Source of the DNA: CAYNHZ01 sp964397445
GTDB lineage: Bacteria; Bacteroidota; Bacteroidia; Bacteroidales; UBA932
NCBI GenBank assembly: GCA_964397445.1
Contig: CAYNHZ010000001.1
Coordinates: 372,001-436,000 of the forward strand
DNA: 64,000 nt
Reading direction: 5' to 3'
Shown: one piece after another, positions 24,976 through 33,132 of the stretch
Numbering within the stretch: position 1 is the stretch's first letter
How the letters are laid out: each line of letters begins with the position of its first letter
Translations under genes and position numbers: made by a program
Notes under the pieces: generated by a model
What the model was told of the DNA's origin: nothing
Database searches by the model: none
Seen by the model: only the letters and a program-made list of their open reading frames with translations

Positions 24976-26199
24976 ATGCACCTCCCATATAAAATAGCAA
25001 GACGTTATCTTTTCGCAAAGAAATCACACAATGTTATAAATATAATATCATTGATAAGCGGTATCGGTATTGCTGTGGGGACTTGCGCTCTGGTAGTGGT
25101 TCTCTCTATTTACAATGGGTTTGAGGACATTGTGAGGGGTATTTATAGTAAAGCTGATTCTGACTTGATTATATATCCCTCTAAAGGAAAGGTCTTTGTA
25201 GTCGATTCGGTAAAGTATAATTCTCTACTTGGAGTCTCTTCTGTCTCTTCAATTGCTAATATTATTGAGGAAAATGTTTTCATAAATTATGATAAATCTC
25301 AAGGGATAGCCCTGATTAAAGGGGTTGATAGTGTTTATGAACACATAGAAAATATAAAGCAATGTATCAAACTTGGTGATTTTCAGCTTTATGATGGACA
25401 AATTCCACAAGCGATTGTGGGGAGAGGATTGGCACAAACGCTTGGAGTTATGCCCCGTTTTTTAGATCCCATTGAGATCTATTTTCCGATTAAAGGGGAG
25501 GATATCTCCCTTCTCAATCCTTTATCTTCGTTACGGAAAGAGATTTTTTTCCCGGTGGGAATTATTTCTATTGAGCAAAACATTGACAAAGAGATCATAT
25601 TTATCCCAATATTGGAGGCTCGCAGGTTGTTGGGGTATACAAATCAGGTGAGTTCGATGGAGGTCAGATTGAAGCCGAATAGCGACTCGGAAAGGGTTAG
25701 AGATCAGTTTTATGAGATACTTGGAGAGGGTTTTGTCATTAAAGATAAATACCAGCAAAATGAGACAGTTTATAAGATGATGTCATATGAGAAGGGGGTG
25801 ATTTATACAATACTCCTTTTTATTATACTGATTGTCTCTTGTAATGTTTTTGGCTCGCTCACGATGCTTATTATTGAAAAAACAGATGATATTGCCACTC
25901 TTAAATGGCTTGGAGCTAATGATAGACTAATCAAATGGATATTTATTGAAGAGGGTTGGTTGATCACCATCTTAGGGATATTTGTGGGTGTTATATTAGG
26001 TATTTCTCTGTGTCTAATACAGCAATATTTCGGGGTTATCAAAATGCCGGGTAATTTTATTATTAACTCTTATCCTGTAATAATCGAGACTAAAGATATT
26101 ATTTTTACCATATTGGGTGTTGGGACGATAGGCCTTTTAATGTCGGTATTGCCAACTCTAAAAACCCTTCCAAATATATTTTTAAATATTCATAAATAG
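24976..26199 (+). CDS. ABC transporter permease, LolC/LolE (FtsX) family
   Basis: A 407-residue permease. One membrane span near residues 22-47 follows the typical IARRYLFAKKSHNVINIIS start; a large periplasmic domain (about 50-265) is followed by three spans with TILLFIILIVSCNVFGSL and LKWLGANDRLIKWIF. These are hallmarks of the LolC/E group, which extracts lipoproteins from the inner membrane with the ATPase LolD. LolD is not in the window. The paralogue FtsX is shorter and different at the start. In Bacteroidetes the family function is inferred by homology. The stop codon sits inside the stem of a terminator. Confidence 0.87.
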   Translation: MHLPYKIARRYLFAKKSHNVINIISLISGIGIAVGTCALVVVLSIYNGFEDIVRGIYSKADSDLIIYPSKGKVFVVDSVKYNSLLGVSSVSSIANIIEENVFINYDKSQGIALIKGVDSVYEHIENIKQCIKLGDFQLYDGQIPQAIVGRGLAQTLGVMPRFLDPIEIYFPIKGEDISLLNPLSSLRKEIFFPVGIISIEQNIDKEIIFIPILEARRLLGYTNQVSSMEVRLKPNSDSERVRDQFYEILGEGFVIKDKYQQNETVYKMMSYEKGVIYTILLFIILIVSCNVFGSLTMLIIEKTDDIATLKWLGANDRLIKWIFIEEGWLITILGIFVGVILGISLCLIQQYFGVIKMPGNFIINSYPVIIETKDIIFTILGVGTIGLLMSVLPTLKTLPNIFLNIHK

Positions 26200-26241
26200 C
26201 AGATAAACAAATAGTTAGTTCATCTGCTATAAATTTTTTTT
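26196..26241 (+). terminator. Rho-independent terminator of tyrS-rbfA-lolC/E operon
   Basis: A perfect 9-bp stem ATAGCAGAT/ATCTGCTAT (26196-26204 with 26222-26230) and a 17-base loop, followed by AAA and eight T. The TAG stop codon is within the 5' arm. Confidence 0.75.
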
Positions 26242-26304
26242 AAAAATATGCAACGAAACTAAACCATTTTGCATCTATATATCAGGTTTAGGTTTTAGTA
26301 CACA

Positions 26305-26347
26305 AGAGAGGTGCCTATTGTAGCAGAGGGGTGCCTCTTTATTTTTT
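26305..26347 (+). terminator. Second hairpin with T-run, possible backup terminator
   Basis: The arms 26305-26315 and 26330-26340 can pair over eight to eleven positions, with two to three G-T wobbles, and are followed by ATTTTTT. The arms are also near-direct repeats of GGTGCCT. The T-run reaches the stop codon of the convergent LiaF-like gene. The wobbles weaken it, and on the other strand they become mismatches. Confidence 0.4.
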
Positions 26348-27131
26348 ACATACTCTTAATATTTCCCCCTCCAAATATACTATTTACATTGATGATCAAG
26401 CGCTTGTTTGGATCATTACTCAATTTTACATATCTGTTGTCTTCAAAGCCGCCAAATATCGATCTTTTATTCACCTCTATTTTCCAATCTTCAGGGGCCA
26501 ATATATTGATTCCACCGAAAACAACTATAATATTGATTACAGGTACTGGATCGTTGTTAAGGGTGGAATTTCTTAAATCGAGGAGCGCCCCTCCGAAAGC
26601 AATATTGATATTACCCCCTTTAAGATTATTGTTGTATATACTGTGTTTCCCACCGCTAAAGATGTGATCATAATTTATGTAATCTGGCTCCTCTTTAGGA
26701 AAAGACTCTTTTGTGTTGTGTGAGCACTCTGTGTGCTCATTTGGAAATATTCGTAAAGATCTCTTTGAGCCGCTTATGATGATAATCAAACCAACTAAAA
26801 TCAATATGGCAGGCCAAAATTTATGGGCAAAATCTATTTCTAACATAGAGAGTGAGGGGATCAATCTTAATAGACGGGGTATAATGAAAAATACACCAAT
26901 TGAGATCATTATCCAGCCTGATGTTTTTCCGTTGCCTCTGGATATTGAGATGATCCCTATGGCTATAAGTAGCATTTGCCAGGAAATAATAAAGGATTTA
27001 ACCTCCCAGGGGATGATTTCCATATTGTATAGAGCGAAAATGCATCCGATAATGATGATTATAACCCCTGTAACTATAGCATTGTTTCTGCTGTTTTCCC
27101 TTTTCTTGTTTTCTTCAGTGTAGTTAATCAT
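26346..27131 (-). CDS. LiaF-like membrane protein
   Basis: A 261-residue protein with four short hydrophobic spans in the first half (for example AIVTGVIIIIIGCIFAL at 18-34 and WPAILILVGLIIII near 111-124) and a soluble C-terminal beta-strand domain with repeated FGG motifs (VFGGINILAPEDW, SIFGGFEDNR, SIFGGGNI), matching the LiaF_C pattern. In Firmicutes LiaF inhibits the LiaRS cell-envelope stress system; in Bacteroidetes the partner is usually a LytTR-type system, but none is present here. It lies 47 bases after ispE on the same strand. Confidence 0.8.
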   Translation of the reverse strand: MINYTEENKKRENSRNNAIVTGVIIIIIGCIFALYNMEIIPWEVKSFIISWQMLLIAIGIISISRGNGKTSGWIMISIGVFFIIPRLLRLIPSLSMLEIDFAHKFWPAILILVGLIIIISGSKRSLRIFPNEHTECSHNTKESFPKEEPDYINYDHIFSGGKHSIYNNNLKGGNINIAFGGALLDLRNSTLNNDPVPVINIIVVFGGINILAPEDWKIEVNKRSIFGGFEDNRYVKLSNDPNKRLIINVNSIFGGGNIKSM

Positions 27132-27178
27132 AAATAAAAAAATTAAAAGGTGATATTATGTATTTTGAATGGAAGTTG

Positions 27179-27967
27179 TTATTTTTCAAAAATTCCGAAG
27201 ACAGAGGAGCCACTACCGCTCATTGATGCATAAATAGCATTTTGAGAGTAAAATTTATCTTTTAAATCCTTTATTTCAGGATGAAGTGCAAATATGGGGG
27301 GCTCAAAGTCATTTGTAATGATTTCTCGCCACTTCTCAATGGGGCGAGATAGTAATTTTTTCAATCCTGCTCCTCCAACATCTGTTTTTACCGCTCTATA
27401 TGCTTCTGCTGTTGATACGCTTATCAATGGAGTCTCAACCCTTATCTCGTATTTTGGATCTTCTCCAAAAATAAGATCTAAACTTTCAGATGAAAATGGA
27501 GATAAAATCTCTCCCCGACCCTCACCGAACATAGGTTTGTTGTGGATGAAAAAGGGGCAATCGCTCCCTATCATAGAGGCGTATCTGACGAGGGTGTCAA
27601 CATTTAATCCGAGAGAAAATAGGGAATTTAGTCCTTGTAGTGTAAATGCTGCATCAGATGAACCACCTCCAAGCCCCCCTCCGATAGCAATATTTTTGTA
27701 TAGATGAAAATTGACAGGAGGTATATCGTAATCTTTTTTCAGCACTTTATAGGCTTTTATGCAGAGGTCATCATCTATGGAAGTAACCATTCCTGTAGTA
27801 TGTCCATAATAATTAATCGATAGAGAATTACTCTCTACTATCTCAAGTATATCTTTAATCATCAGCGGGGCAAATAATGTCTCAATATTATGATACCCGT
27901 CTTCTCTTCTGTTTAACACCTTGAGACCAATATTGATCTTTGCATTAGGATATATTACTATATTCAT
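27179..27967 (-). CDS. ispE: 4-diphosphocytidyl-2-C-methyl-D-erythritol kinase
   Basis: A 262-residue GHMP kinase of the MEP isoprenoid pathway. The substrate-site Lys10 lies in PNAKINIGL, the ATP loop is GGGLGGGSSDAA (96-107), and Asp136 lies in GSDCPFF, the expected catalytic base. Length is normal. It lies 32 bases after nrdJ on the same strand. Its product feeds isoprenoid synthesis; the polyprenyl synthase at 53084-54061 acts later in the same route. Confidence 0.95.
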   Translation of the reverse strand: MNIVIYPNAKINIGLKVLNRREDGYHNIETLFAPLMIKDILEIVESNSLSINYYGHTTGMVTSIDDDLCIKAYKVLKKDYDIPPVNFHLYKNIAIGGGLGGGSSDAAFTLQGLNSLFSLGLNVDTLVRYASMIGSDCPFFIHNKPMFGEGRGEILSPFSSESLDLIFGEDPKYEIRVETPLISVSTAEAYRAVKTDVGGAGLKKLLSRPIEKWREIITNDFEPPIFALHPEIKDLKDKFYSQNAIYASMSGSGSSVFGIFEK

Positions 27968-27999
27968 ATGATGTTATTATTTCTGTTAAAGTGGGATTA

Positions 28000-30510
28000 C
28001 TATCCACACTTTCCGTGTCCGCAATCTTGACAAATCAGGCACCCCTCTTGATAGATAAGGTTGGTAGAGCCGCATTTTTCACATTTGTGACCTGTTTCGT
28101 CTTTTGTGCCGTTAGGAATATATCGTTTAAGAGCCCTCTCAACACCGTTTTTCCAAGTGTTGATATTTTCATCGTCTAAGTTTAACCCCCTTACAAGATT
28201 AAGGATATCAACAATAGGCATTCCATTTCTAATGACTCCTGAGATCAGTTTTGCGTAATTCCAGAACTCTTGGCTGAACATATGTGATATCCCTCCGAGT
28301 ACGCCGGGGTAACCATAATTGTCTTTATAGTGGAAATCGTATCTTTTATTCCCTTCGTCATCTTTCTCTTTTACAATACATCCGTTTGTAATAGCAGTTG
28401 GTAGTGAACGAGAATCATCCATTATCCCGGTGAATATTTCGTATGGTTTCCCATTAAGTTTGCCGACAAATGCTATCCATTGTTCATTACCGTTTTTAAA
28501 CCTGATAACATCTGCCTCAAGAGATTTAGGACGTTTTTTCTGTTTTAAAACCGCATTATTATTGTTTGTTGAGACCAAAACTCCTGTGCGAGAGCCATCC
28601 CTGTAAACAGTGATCCCTTTACATCCCGATTCCCAAGCAGTTTTATAAACATCAGCAACAAGATCCTCGCCTATATCGTTTGGAAGATTTACTGTGACAC
28701 TTATAGAGTGATCTACCCATTTTTGCATCTTTCCTTGCATCTTAACTTTAGCTAACCAATCTATATCGTTGGAAGTGGCTTTATTATATGGAGATTTCTT
28801 AACAAGTTCTGCAATCTCCTCTTCACTATATTTTCTAACCTCTTCCGGGTTGTAGCCATTGATTTCACACCATGTCAAGAAGTGGTGATGGAATACAAAA
28901 TACTCTTCAAAGCAATCCCCGTTTTCATCTTTAAACGCGATAACCGAATTCATATCGTTGGGGTTCACCTTCCTCCTCCTTTTATAGAATGGGAGGAATA
29001 CGGGCTCGATTCCGGAGGTTGTCTGTGTCATTAAAGAGGTTGTTCCTGTAGGGGCAATGGTCAACATAGAGATATTTCTTCTGCCATATCTGACCATAGA
29101 GTCGTACAAGTCCTCGTCTTCCTTTCTTATCCTATTGATCATAGGGTTGTTTGCCTCCTTATTTGAATTAAAAATTGGGAAAGCACCTCTCTCTTGAGCC
29201 ATCTTTACAGAAGAGCGGTATGCTTCAATAGCTAAACATTTTTGGGTATTTGAGGCAAAATCAATCGATTTGTTCGAACCATATGTAAGGCCAAGGGCAG
29301 CAAGCATATCACCCTCACCTGTTATACCAAGACCTGTTCTTCTTCCTCCCAAGGATTTCTCTTTAATTTTCTCCCATAACTCTATTTCTGTGCGTTTTAC
29401 ATCGTCAGACTCAGGATCTTTCTTCACTTTATCAAGGATAGCCTCTATCTTTTCCATTTCAAGATCGATAAGATCGTCCATCAGCCTCATAGCTTTATTA
29501 ACGTGATCTTTGAAAAGATCTTCATTAAATTTTGCCTGAATTGTGAATGGATTATCAACATAGGAATAGAGATTTATAGCTATCAGCCTGCAGGAATCGT
29601 AAGGGCATAAAGGAATTTCACCACAAGGATTTGTACTAACTGTCTTGTACCCTTCATCTGCATAACAATCTGCTACTGACTCTCTTATTATTGTATCCCA
29701 AAAGAGAATACCGGGTTCTGCCGATTTCCAAGCATTGTGTATGATCTTTTTCCATAATGATGAAGCGTCAATCTCTTTTTTCACCTTTGGATTGGGTGAA
29801 ACTATAGGGTATTGTTGGGTATAAGGTTTGCCTGAAAGGGCGCAACGCATAAATTCATCATCAATTTTTACAGATACATTTGCCCCTGTAACTTTACCTT
29901 TCTCCATTTTTGCATCGATAAAACTCTCGGAATCGGGGTGTTTTATTGAGATAGAGAGCATCAATGCCCCTCTTCTTCCGTCTTGAGCAACCTCTCTTGT
30001 TGAATTTGAGTACCTCTCCATAAATGGGACAACCCCGGTAGAGGTGAGTGCACTATTCAACACTGCGCTTCCAGATGGCCTTATATGAGATAGATCGTGA
30101 CCTACACCACCCCTTCTTTTCATCAACTGCACTTGTTCTTCATCAATTTTCATTATTCCACCATAAGAATCTGCAGTTGAGTTATGACCAATAACAAAGC
30201 AGTTTGAAAGGGATGCAACTTGATAATTATTCCCTATGCCGGACATAGGACCACCTTGAGGGATGATATATTTAAAATCCCTTAGAAGCTCATAGATTTC
30301 ATCTGCGGAGAGTGGATTTGGGTATTTATTCTCAATTCTTGCGAACTCTTTTGATAATCTCCAGTGCATCTCTTCCGGGGATTTTTCGTATAAATTTCCA
30401 AAAGAATCTTTCATCGCGTATTTGTTGATCCATACCGATGCTGCCAATTCATCTCCTTTAAAATAAATCTTGCTTGCCTCTAAGGCTTCGTCATAGGTGT
30501 AAGTCTTCAT
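28000..30510 (-). CDS. nrdJ: Adenosylcobalamin-dependent (class II) ribonucleotide reductase
   Basis: An 836-residue class II reductase that makes deoxynucleotides using a radical from adenosylcobalamin, with or without oxygen. Active-site residues can be read as Asn294, Cys296 and Glu298 in TNPCGEIP, and the redox cysteine Cys104 in LSNCFVI. The KRRGGVGHDLSHIRPSGS segment is conserved. The C-terminus has a zinc-ribbon-like region, CEKCGSTN...CLICQDCGHGKC. There is no intein and no ATP-cone. I see neither a cobalamin riboswitch nor an exact -7 box in the 195-base upstream gap. ispE follows on the same strand. Confidence 0.95.
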   Translation of the reverse strand: MKTYTYDEALEASKIYFKGDELAASVWINKYAMKDSFGNLYEKSPEEMHWRLSKEFARIENKYPNPLSADEIYELLRDFKYIIPQGGPMSGIGNNYQVASLSNCFVIGHNSTADSYGGIMKIDEEQVQLMKRRGGVGHDLSHIRPSGSAVLNSALTSTGVVPFMERYSNSTREVAQDGRRGALMLSISIKHPDSESFIDAKMEKGKVTGANVSVKIDDEFMRCALSGKPYTQQYPIVSPNPKVKKEIDASSLWKKIIHNAWKSAEPGILFWDTIIRESVADCYADEGYKTVSTNPCGEIPLCPYDSCRLIAINLYSYVDNPFTIQAKFNEDLFKDHVNKAMRLMDDLIDLEMEKIEAILDKVKKDPESDDVKRTEIELWEKIKEKSLGGRRTGLGITGEGDMLAALGLTYGSNKSIDFASNTQKCLAIEAYRSSVKMAQERGAFPIFNSNKEANNPMINRIRKEDEDLYDSMVRYGRRNISMLTIAPTGTTSLMTQTTSGIEPVFLPFYKRRRKVNPNDMNSVIAFKDENGDCFEEYFVFHHHFLTWCEINGYNPEEVRKYSEEEIAELVKKSPYNKATSNDIDWLAKVKMQGKMQKWVDHSISVTVNLPNDIGEDLVADVYKTAWESGCKGITVYRDGSRTGVLVSTNNNNAVLKQKKRPKSLEADVIRFKNGNEQWIAFVGKLNGKPYEIFTGIMDDSRSLPTAITNGCIVKEKDDEGNKRYDFHYKDNYGYPGVLGGISHMFSQEFWNYAKLISGVIRNGMPIVDILNLVRGLNLDDENINTWKNGVERALKRYIPNGTKDETGHKCEKCGSTNLIYQEGCLICQDCGHGKCG

Positions 30511-30614
30511 TTTAGTACATCATATTGTTAAAACAGTAAAAATATATAGGACAAAAAGACAAATGTTAATTAAGTATCAGAGTGGGTGTCTTATTCTTTC
30601 TTAACATAGACGAC

Positions 30615-30633
30615 AAAAGCCGAAAATTCGGCT
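30615..30633 (-). terminator. Weak hairpin after sufD, possible terminator
   Basis: On the minus strand AGCCGA-ATTT-TCGGCT forms a 6-bp stem with a four-base loop, followed by TTT. It lies 73 bases after the sufD stop. The stem and T-run are short, so the call is tentative. Nothing else is recognised between 30511 and 30705. Confidence 0.35.
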
Positions 30634-30705
30634 CAAATCGCAATGCAAGTTATTACTAAATAACGCAGATGTTGCTACAAATAAATTAAAGTTATCAACG
30701 AAAAT

Positions 30706-31716
30706 TTAACAACAATTTTTACTACAGTTTTTACAGTCTGAAAATTCGCCTCTTAGCCGTTGTTCGGTAAGATTTAGCATCCGTTCTTTCAATTCTATAT
30801 TTGAGATTTTGTCGAGGACAGAAAAAGTAAAAGCAAGTTGTTGAAGCAAGGCCGCCTCTTTTGAGGAGATACCTCGAGAGCGCATATAAAACAATTCACT
30901 TTCATCTAAACGACCGTTAGTAGCTCCGTGTGAGCACTTTACATCATCGGCATAGATTTCAAGTTGAGGCTCGGAGTGAGCTTTGGCATCATTTGAGATG
31001 ATCAGATGGTGATTTGCTTGGTATGCTTCGGTTTTTTGTGCGTCTTGAACGACTCTTATAATACCGCTAAATGTTGCAGTAGCCGAATCGTCTAATACCC
31101 CCTTAAATAGTTGTTTACTCCTACAGCTATGAGAGTTGTGAATAAGGGTGATGATGTTTTTAACCTCTTGTTGACCATCTACAAGGTAAAGGCCACTAAG
31201 GTCGCACTCACCATTCTCTCCATCTAAAGATACTGTAATGTTATTATTAATCTTTCCACCGTGAAGGGTTAAAAAAACGATTTTTATCTCCCCACCCTTA
31301 GCAACTTTAATATTGAAAATACAGTTATGTTCAGCAGAGTTGTGTTCGTTTTGCATAAGGACAATATCTGCGTGGGCATTCTCTTTCACCTCAATATCAA
31401 TGGTTTCGTTAGTCACAAAATGGTTATGAGAAAAGGTGTGAGAGCAAAGTAGTAAGTTGCCGAAACTTCCCTCTTCAAATGAGAAACTATTTCTAAAAGT
31501 GAGTTTCCCTTTGAGATCATCGGTACGAAGGCTTATGATTTGTAATATCTCATCCTTGCTGTGTTCTTTGTCAAATATGATAGAGAGTGGTTTACCTGTT
31601 CCTTGAACACCTCCATTTACAACGAACAATTGTTTAGTCCCCTTCATCGGGACCCTGCACTTAAACTCTTTTTCTATATTGAGTGAAGGTGCGTATATGT
31701 AGTTGTTTTTTGTCAT
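30706..31716 (-). CDS. sufD: Fe-S cluster assembly protein SufD
   Basis: A 336-residue beta-helix scaffold subunit. The C-terminal landmarks SHGATNGRLDESELFYMRSRG (here about 258-278, quoted as SHGATNG and ESELFYMRSRG) are shared by SufB and SufD, and the protein ends in a cysteine-rich tail (DCKNCSKNCC), which is unusual. SufD pairs with SufB and SufC in the SufBC2D complex that builds Fe-S clusters. It starts two bases after the sufC stop. No sufS (cysteine desulfurase) gene follows; nrdJ is next after 195 bases. Confidence 0.92.
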   Translation of the reverse strand: MTKNNYIYAPSLNIEKEFKCRVPMKGTKQLFVVNGGVQGTGKPLSIIFDKEHSKDEILQIISLRTDDLKGKLTFRNSFSFEEGSFGNLLLCSHTFSHNHFVTNETIDIEVKENAHADIVLMQNEHNSAEHNCIFNIKVAKGGEIKIVFLTLHGGKINNNITVSLDGENGECDLSGLYLVDGQQEVKNIITLIHNSHSCRSKQLFKGVLDDSATATFSGIIRVVQDAQKTEAYQANHHLIISNDAKAHSEPQLEIYADDVKCSHGATNGRLDESELFYMRSRGISSKEAALLQQLAFTFSVLDKISNIELKERMLNLTEQRLRGEFSDCKNCSKNCC

Positions 31717-31718
31717 AG

Positions 31719-32468
31719 TTAGCTATTTATCAACCAATCATAACCTTTTTTCTCCACCTCTAAGGCCAACTCTTTTCCAGCGGTTTTTATTATTTTTCCC
31801 TTATAAAGAATGTGGATAACATCTGGAACTATGTAATCGAGCAATCGTTGGTAGTGTGTAATTACTATTGTTGCATTATCAGCCCTTCTGAGTTTATTTA
31901 CCCCTGTTGCAACTATGCGTAGAGCATCCACATCAAGACCACTGTCGGTCTCATCTAATATTGATAGACGAGGTTCTAACATTGCCATTTGAAATATCTC
32001 ATTCCTCTTCTTCTCCCCCCCAGAAAAGCCAACATTTACCCCACGAGAAGAGAACGATGGGTCCATCTCTACAATTTCCATCTTTTGACGCATTAGTTTA
32101 AGGAAATCTGCTGCGCTTAATGGTTCCAATCCTTTATTTTTGCGGTGCTCATTTATGGCAGTTTTCATAAAATTTACATTAGTAACACCGGGGATCTCTA
32201 TAGGGTATTGAAATCCTAAAAATATTCCGGCCCAAGAGCGCTCCTCCGGGTTGAGATCGAGAAGATTTTTTCCATCATAAATAACCTCTCCCGAAGTCAC
32301 CTTAAACGTATCTTTCCCTGCAAGAACAGCAGATAAGGTGGATTTCCCGGAACCATTTGGTCCCATAATAGCGTGAACTTCTCCTGCATTAACAGATAGA
32401 TTAATACCGTTTAATATCTCTTTATCACCAACTGATGCGTGTAAATCCTTAATTGATAACATTGTCAT
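31719..32468 (-). CDS. sufC: Fe-S cluster assembly ATPase SufC
   Basis: A 249-residue ABC-type ATPase. Walker A is GPNGSGKST (36-44), the signature is FSGGEKKR (148-155) and Walker B is LSILDETDSGLD (168-179). The EKKRNE version and the D-loop are typical of SufC. It powers the SufBC2D scaffold. The first 20 bases of the gene overlap the end of the PnuC-like gene, so its translation is probably coupled to that gene. Confidence 0.96.
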   Translation of the reverse strand: MTMLSIKDLHASVGDKEILNGINLSVNAGEVHAIMGPNGSGKSTLSAVLAGKDTFKVTSGEVIYDGKNLLDLNPEERSWAGIFLGFQYPIEIPGVTNVNFMKTAINEHRKNKGLEPLSAADFLKLMRQKMEIVEMDPSFSSRGVNVGFSGGEKKRNEIFQMAMLEPRLSILDETDSGLDVDALRIVATGVNKLRRADNATIVITHYQRLLDYIVPDVIHILYKGKIIKTAGKELALEVEKKGYDWLINS

Positions 32469-33117
32469 TGTTTTGTTTCCTCCATTCTTTTCTCCACATT
32501 ATAAATCCGAAAAATGCCAATATTAAGTAGGCTGCACTTACCATCGGCATAAATACCAATCCTGCGGAGATGTATAAAATTATATTTGTTATATTTACTA
32601 TAAGCCAAACCCCCCAGCAATCTATCCTCTTCTTTGCAGAGAGATATTGTGCAAGAAGGATCATTGCAACAACAAATGCATCTAAGAAAGGCTTGGTTGC
32701 CGGTAGAAACAGTTCGGGGAATAATGATGAAAAATTTTTCATACACAAACCCCAGCCTATAGTGAATATTGCTACAACAAAAAAGGAGTATATCCTCTCT
32801 CCATTTGTCATAACAGATATTCTTAACTGTTTATTATTGTTTTCTTCCTCTTTATTTGGATGTGTCCATTTATAGTGTCCGTAAATCGCAATTAGGAGAG
32901 AAACAGGCTGTAAAAGCATACTCGAGTAGAGATTTTTCTGATAAAATAGAAAAAGGAGCAATATGGTATAAACATATCCAAACCAATAGTTTATAGATTT
33001 TCCCCTCCCTGCAAGAAAAACACAAGTGAGCCCGAAAAAAACAGAAAGAAATTCGAGTAGGCTGACACCTGTTCCCCTTATTGTAAATAACACATTATCA
33101 ATACTGAAAATATCCAT
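32449..33117 (-). CDS. PnuC-family vitamin transporter within the suf operon (second copy)
   Basis: A 222-residue membrane protein with about seven spans. PnuC features are KSINYWFGYVYTILLL, LLIAIYGHYKWTHP (the conserved Y-W region) and AKKRIDCWGVWLIVNITNII. It is clearly divergent from the first copy at 9430-10119, so the two may carry different cargo (nicotinamide riboside, thiamine or riboflavin). It starts 15 bases after the sufB stop and overlaps sufC by 20 bases, so it is truly part of the operon. Transporters of this family are not standard suf members. Confidence 0.82.
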   Translation of the reverse strand: MDIFSIDNVLFTIRGTGVSLLEFLSVFFGLTCVFLAGRGKSINYWFGYVYTILLLFLFYQKNLYSSMLLQPVSLLIAIYGHYKWTHPNKEEENNNKQLRISVMTNGERIYSFFVVAIFTIGWGLCMKNFSSLFPELFLPATKPFLDAFVVAMILLAQYLSAKKRIDCWGVWLIVNITNIILYISAGLVFMPMVSAAYLILAFFGFIMWRKEWRKQNNDNVIN

Positions 33118-33132
33118 AAATCATATAATTAT

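Noticed and set aside
26311..26667. Plus-strand open frame of 118 codons antisense to the LiaF-like gene
   Set aside because: The minus-strand protein has clear membrane and FGG motifs; the plus-strand frame has no recognisable domain and no promoter.
30511..30705. Cobalamin riboswitch upstream of nrdJ
   Set aside because: No B12-box-like string or multi-helix layout could be seen by eye; the only hairpin is short and fits a weak terminator better.
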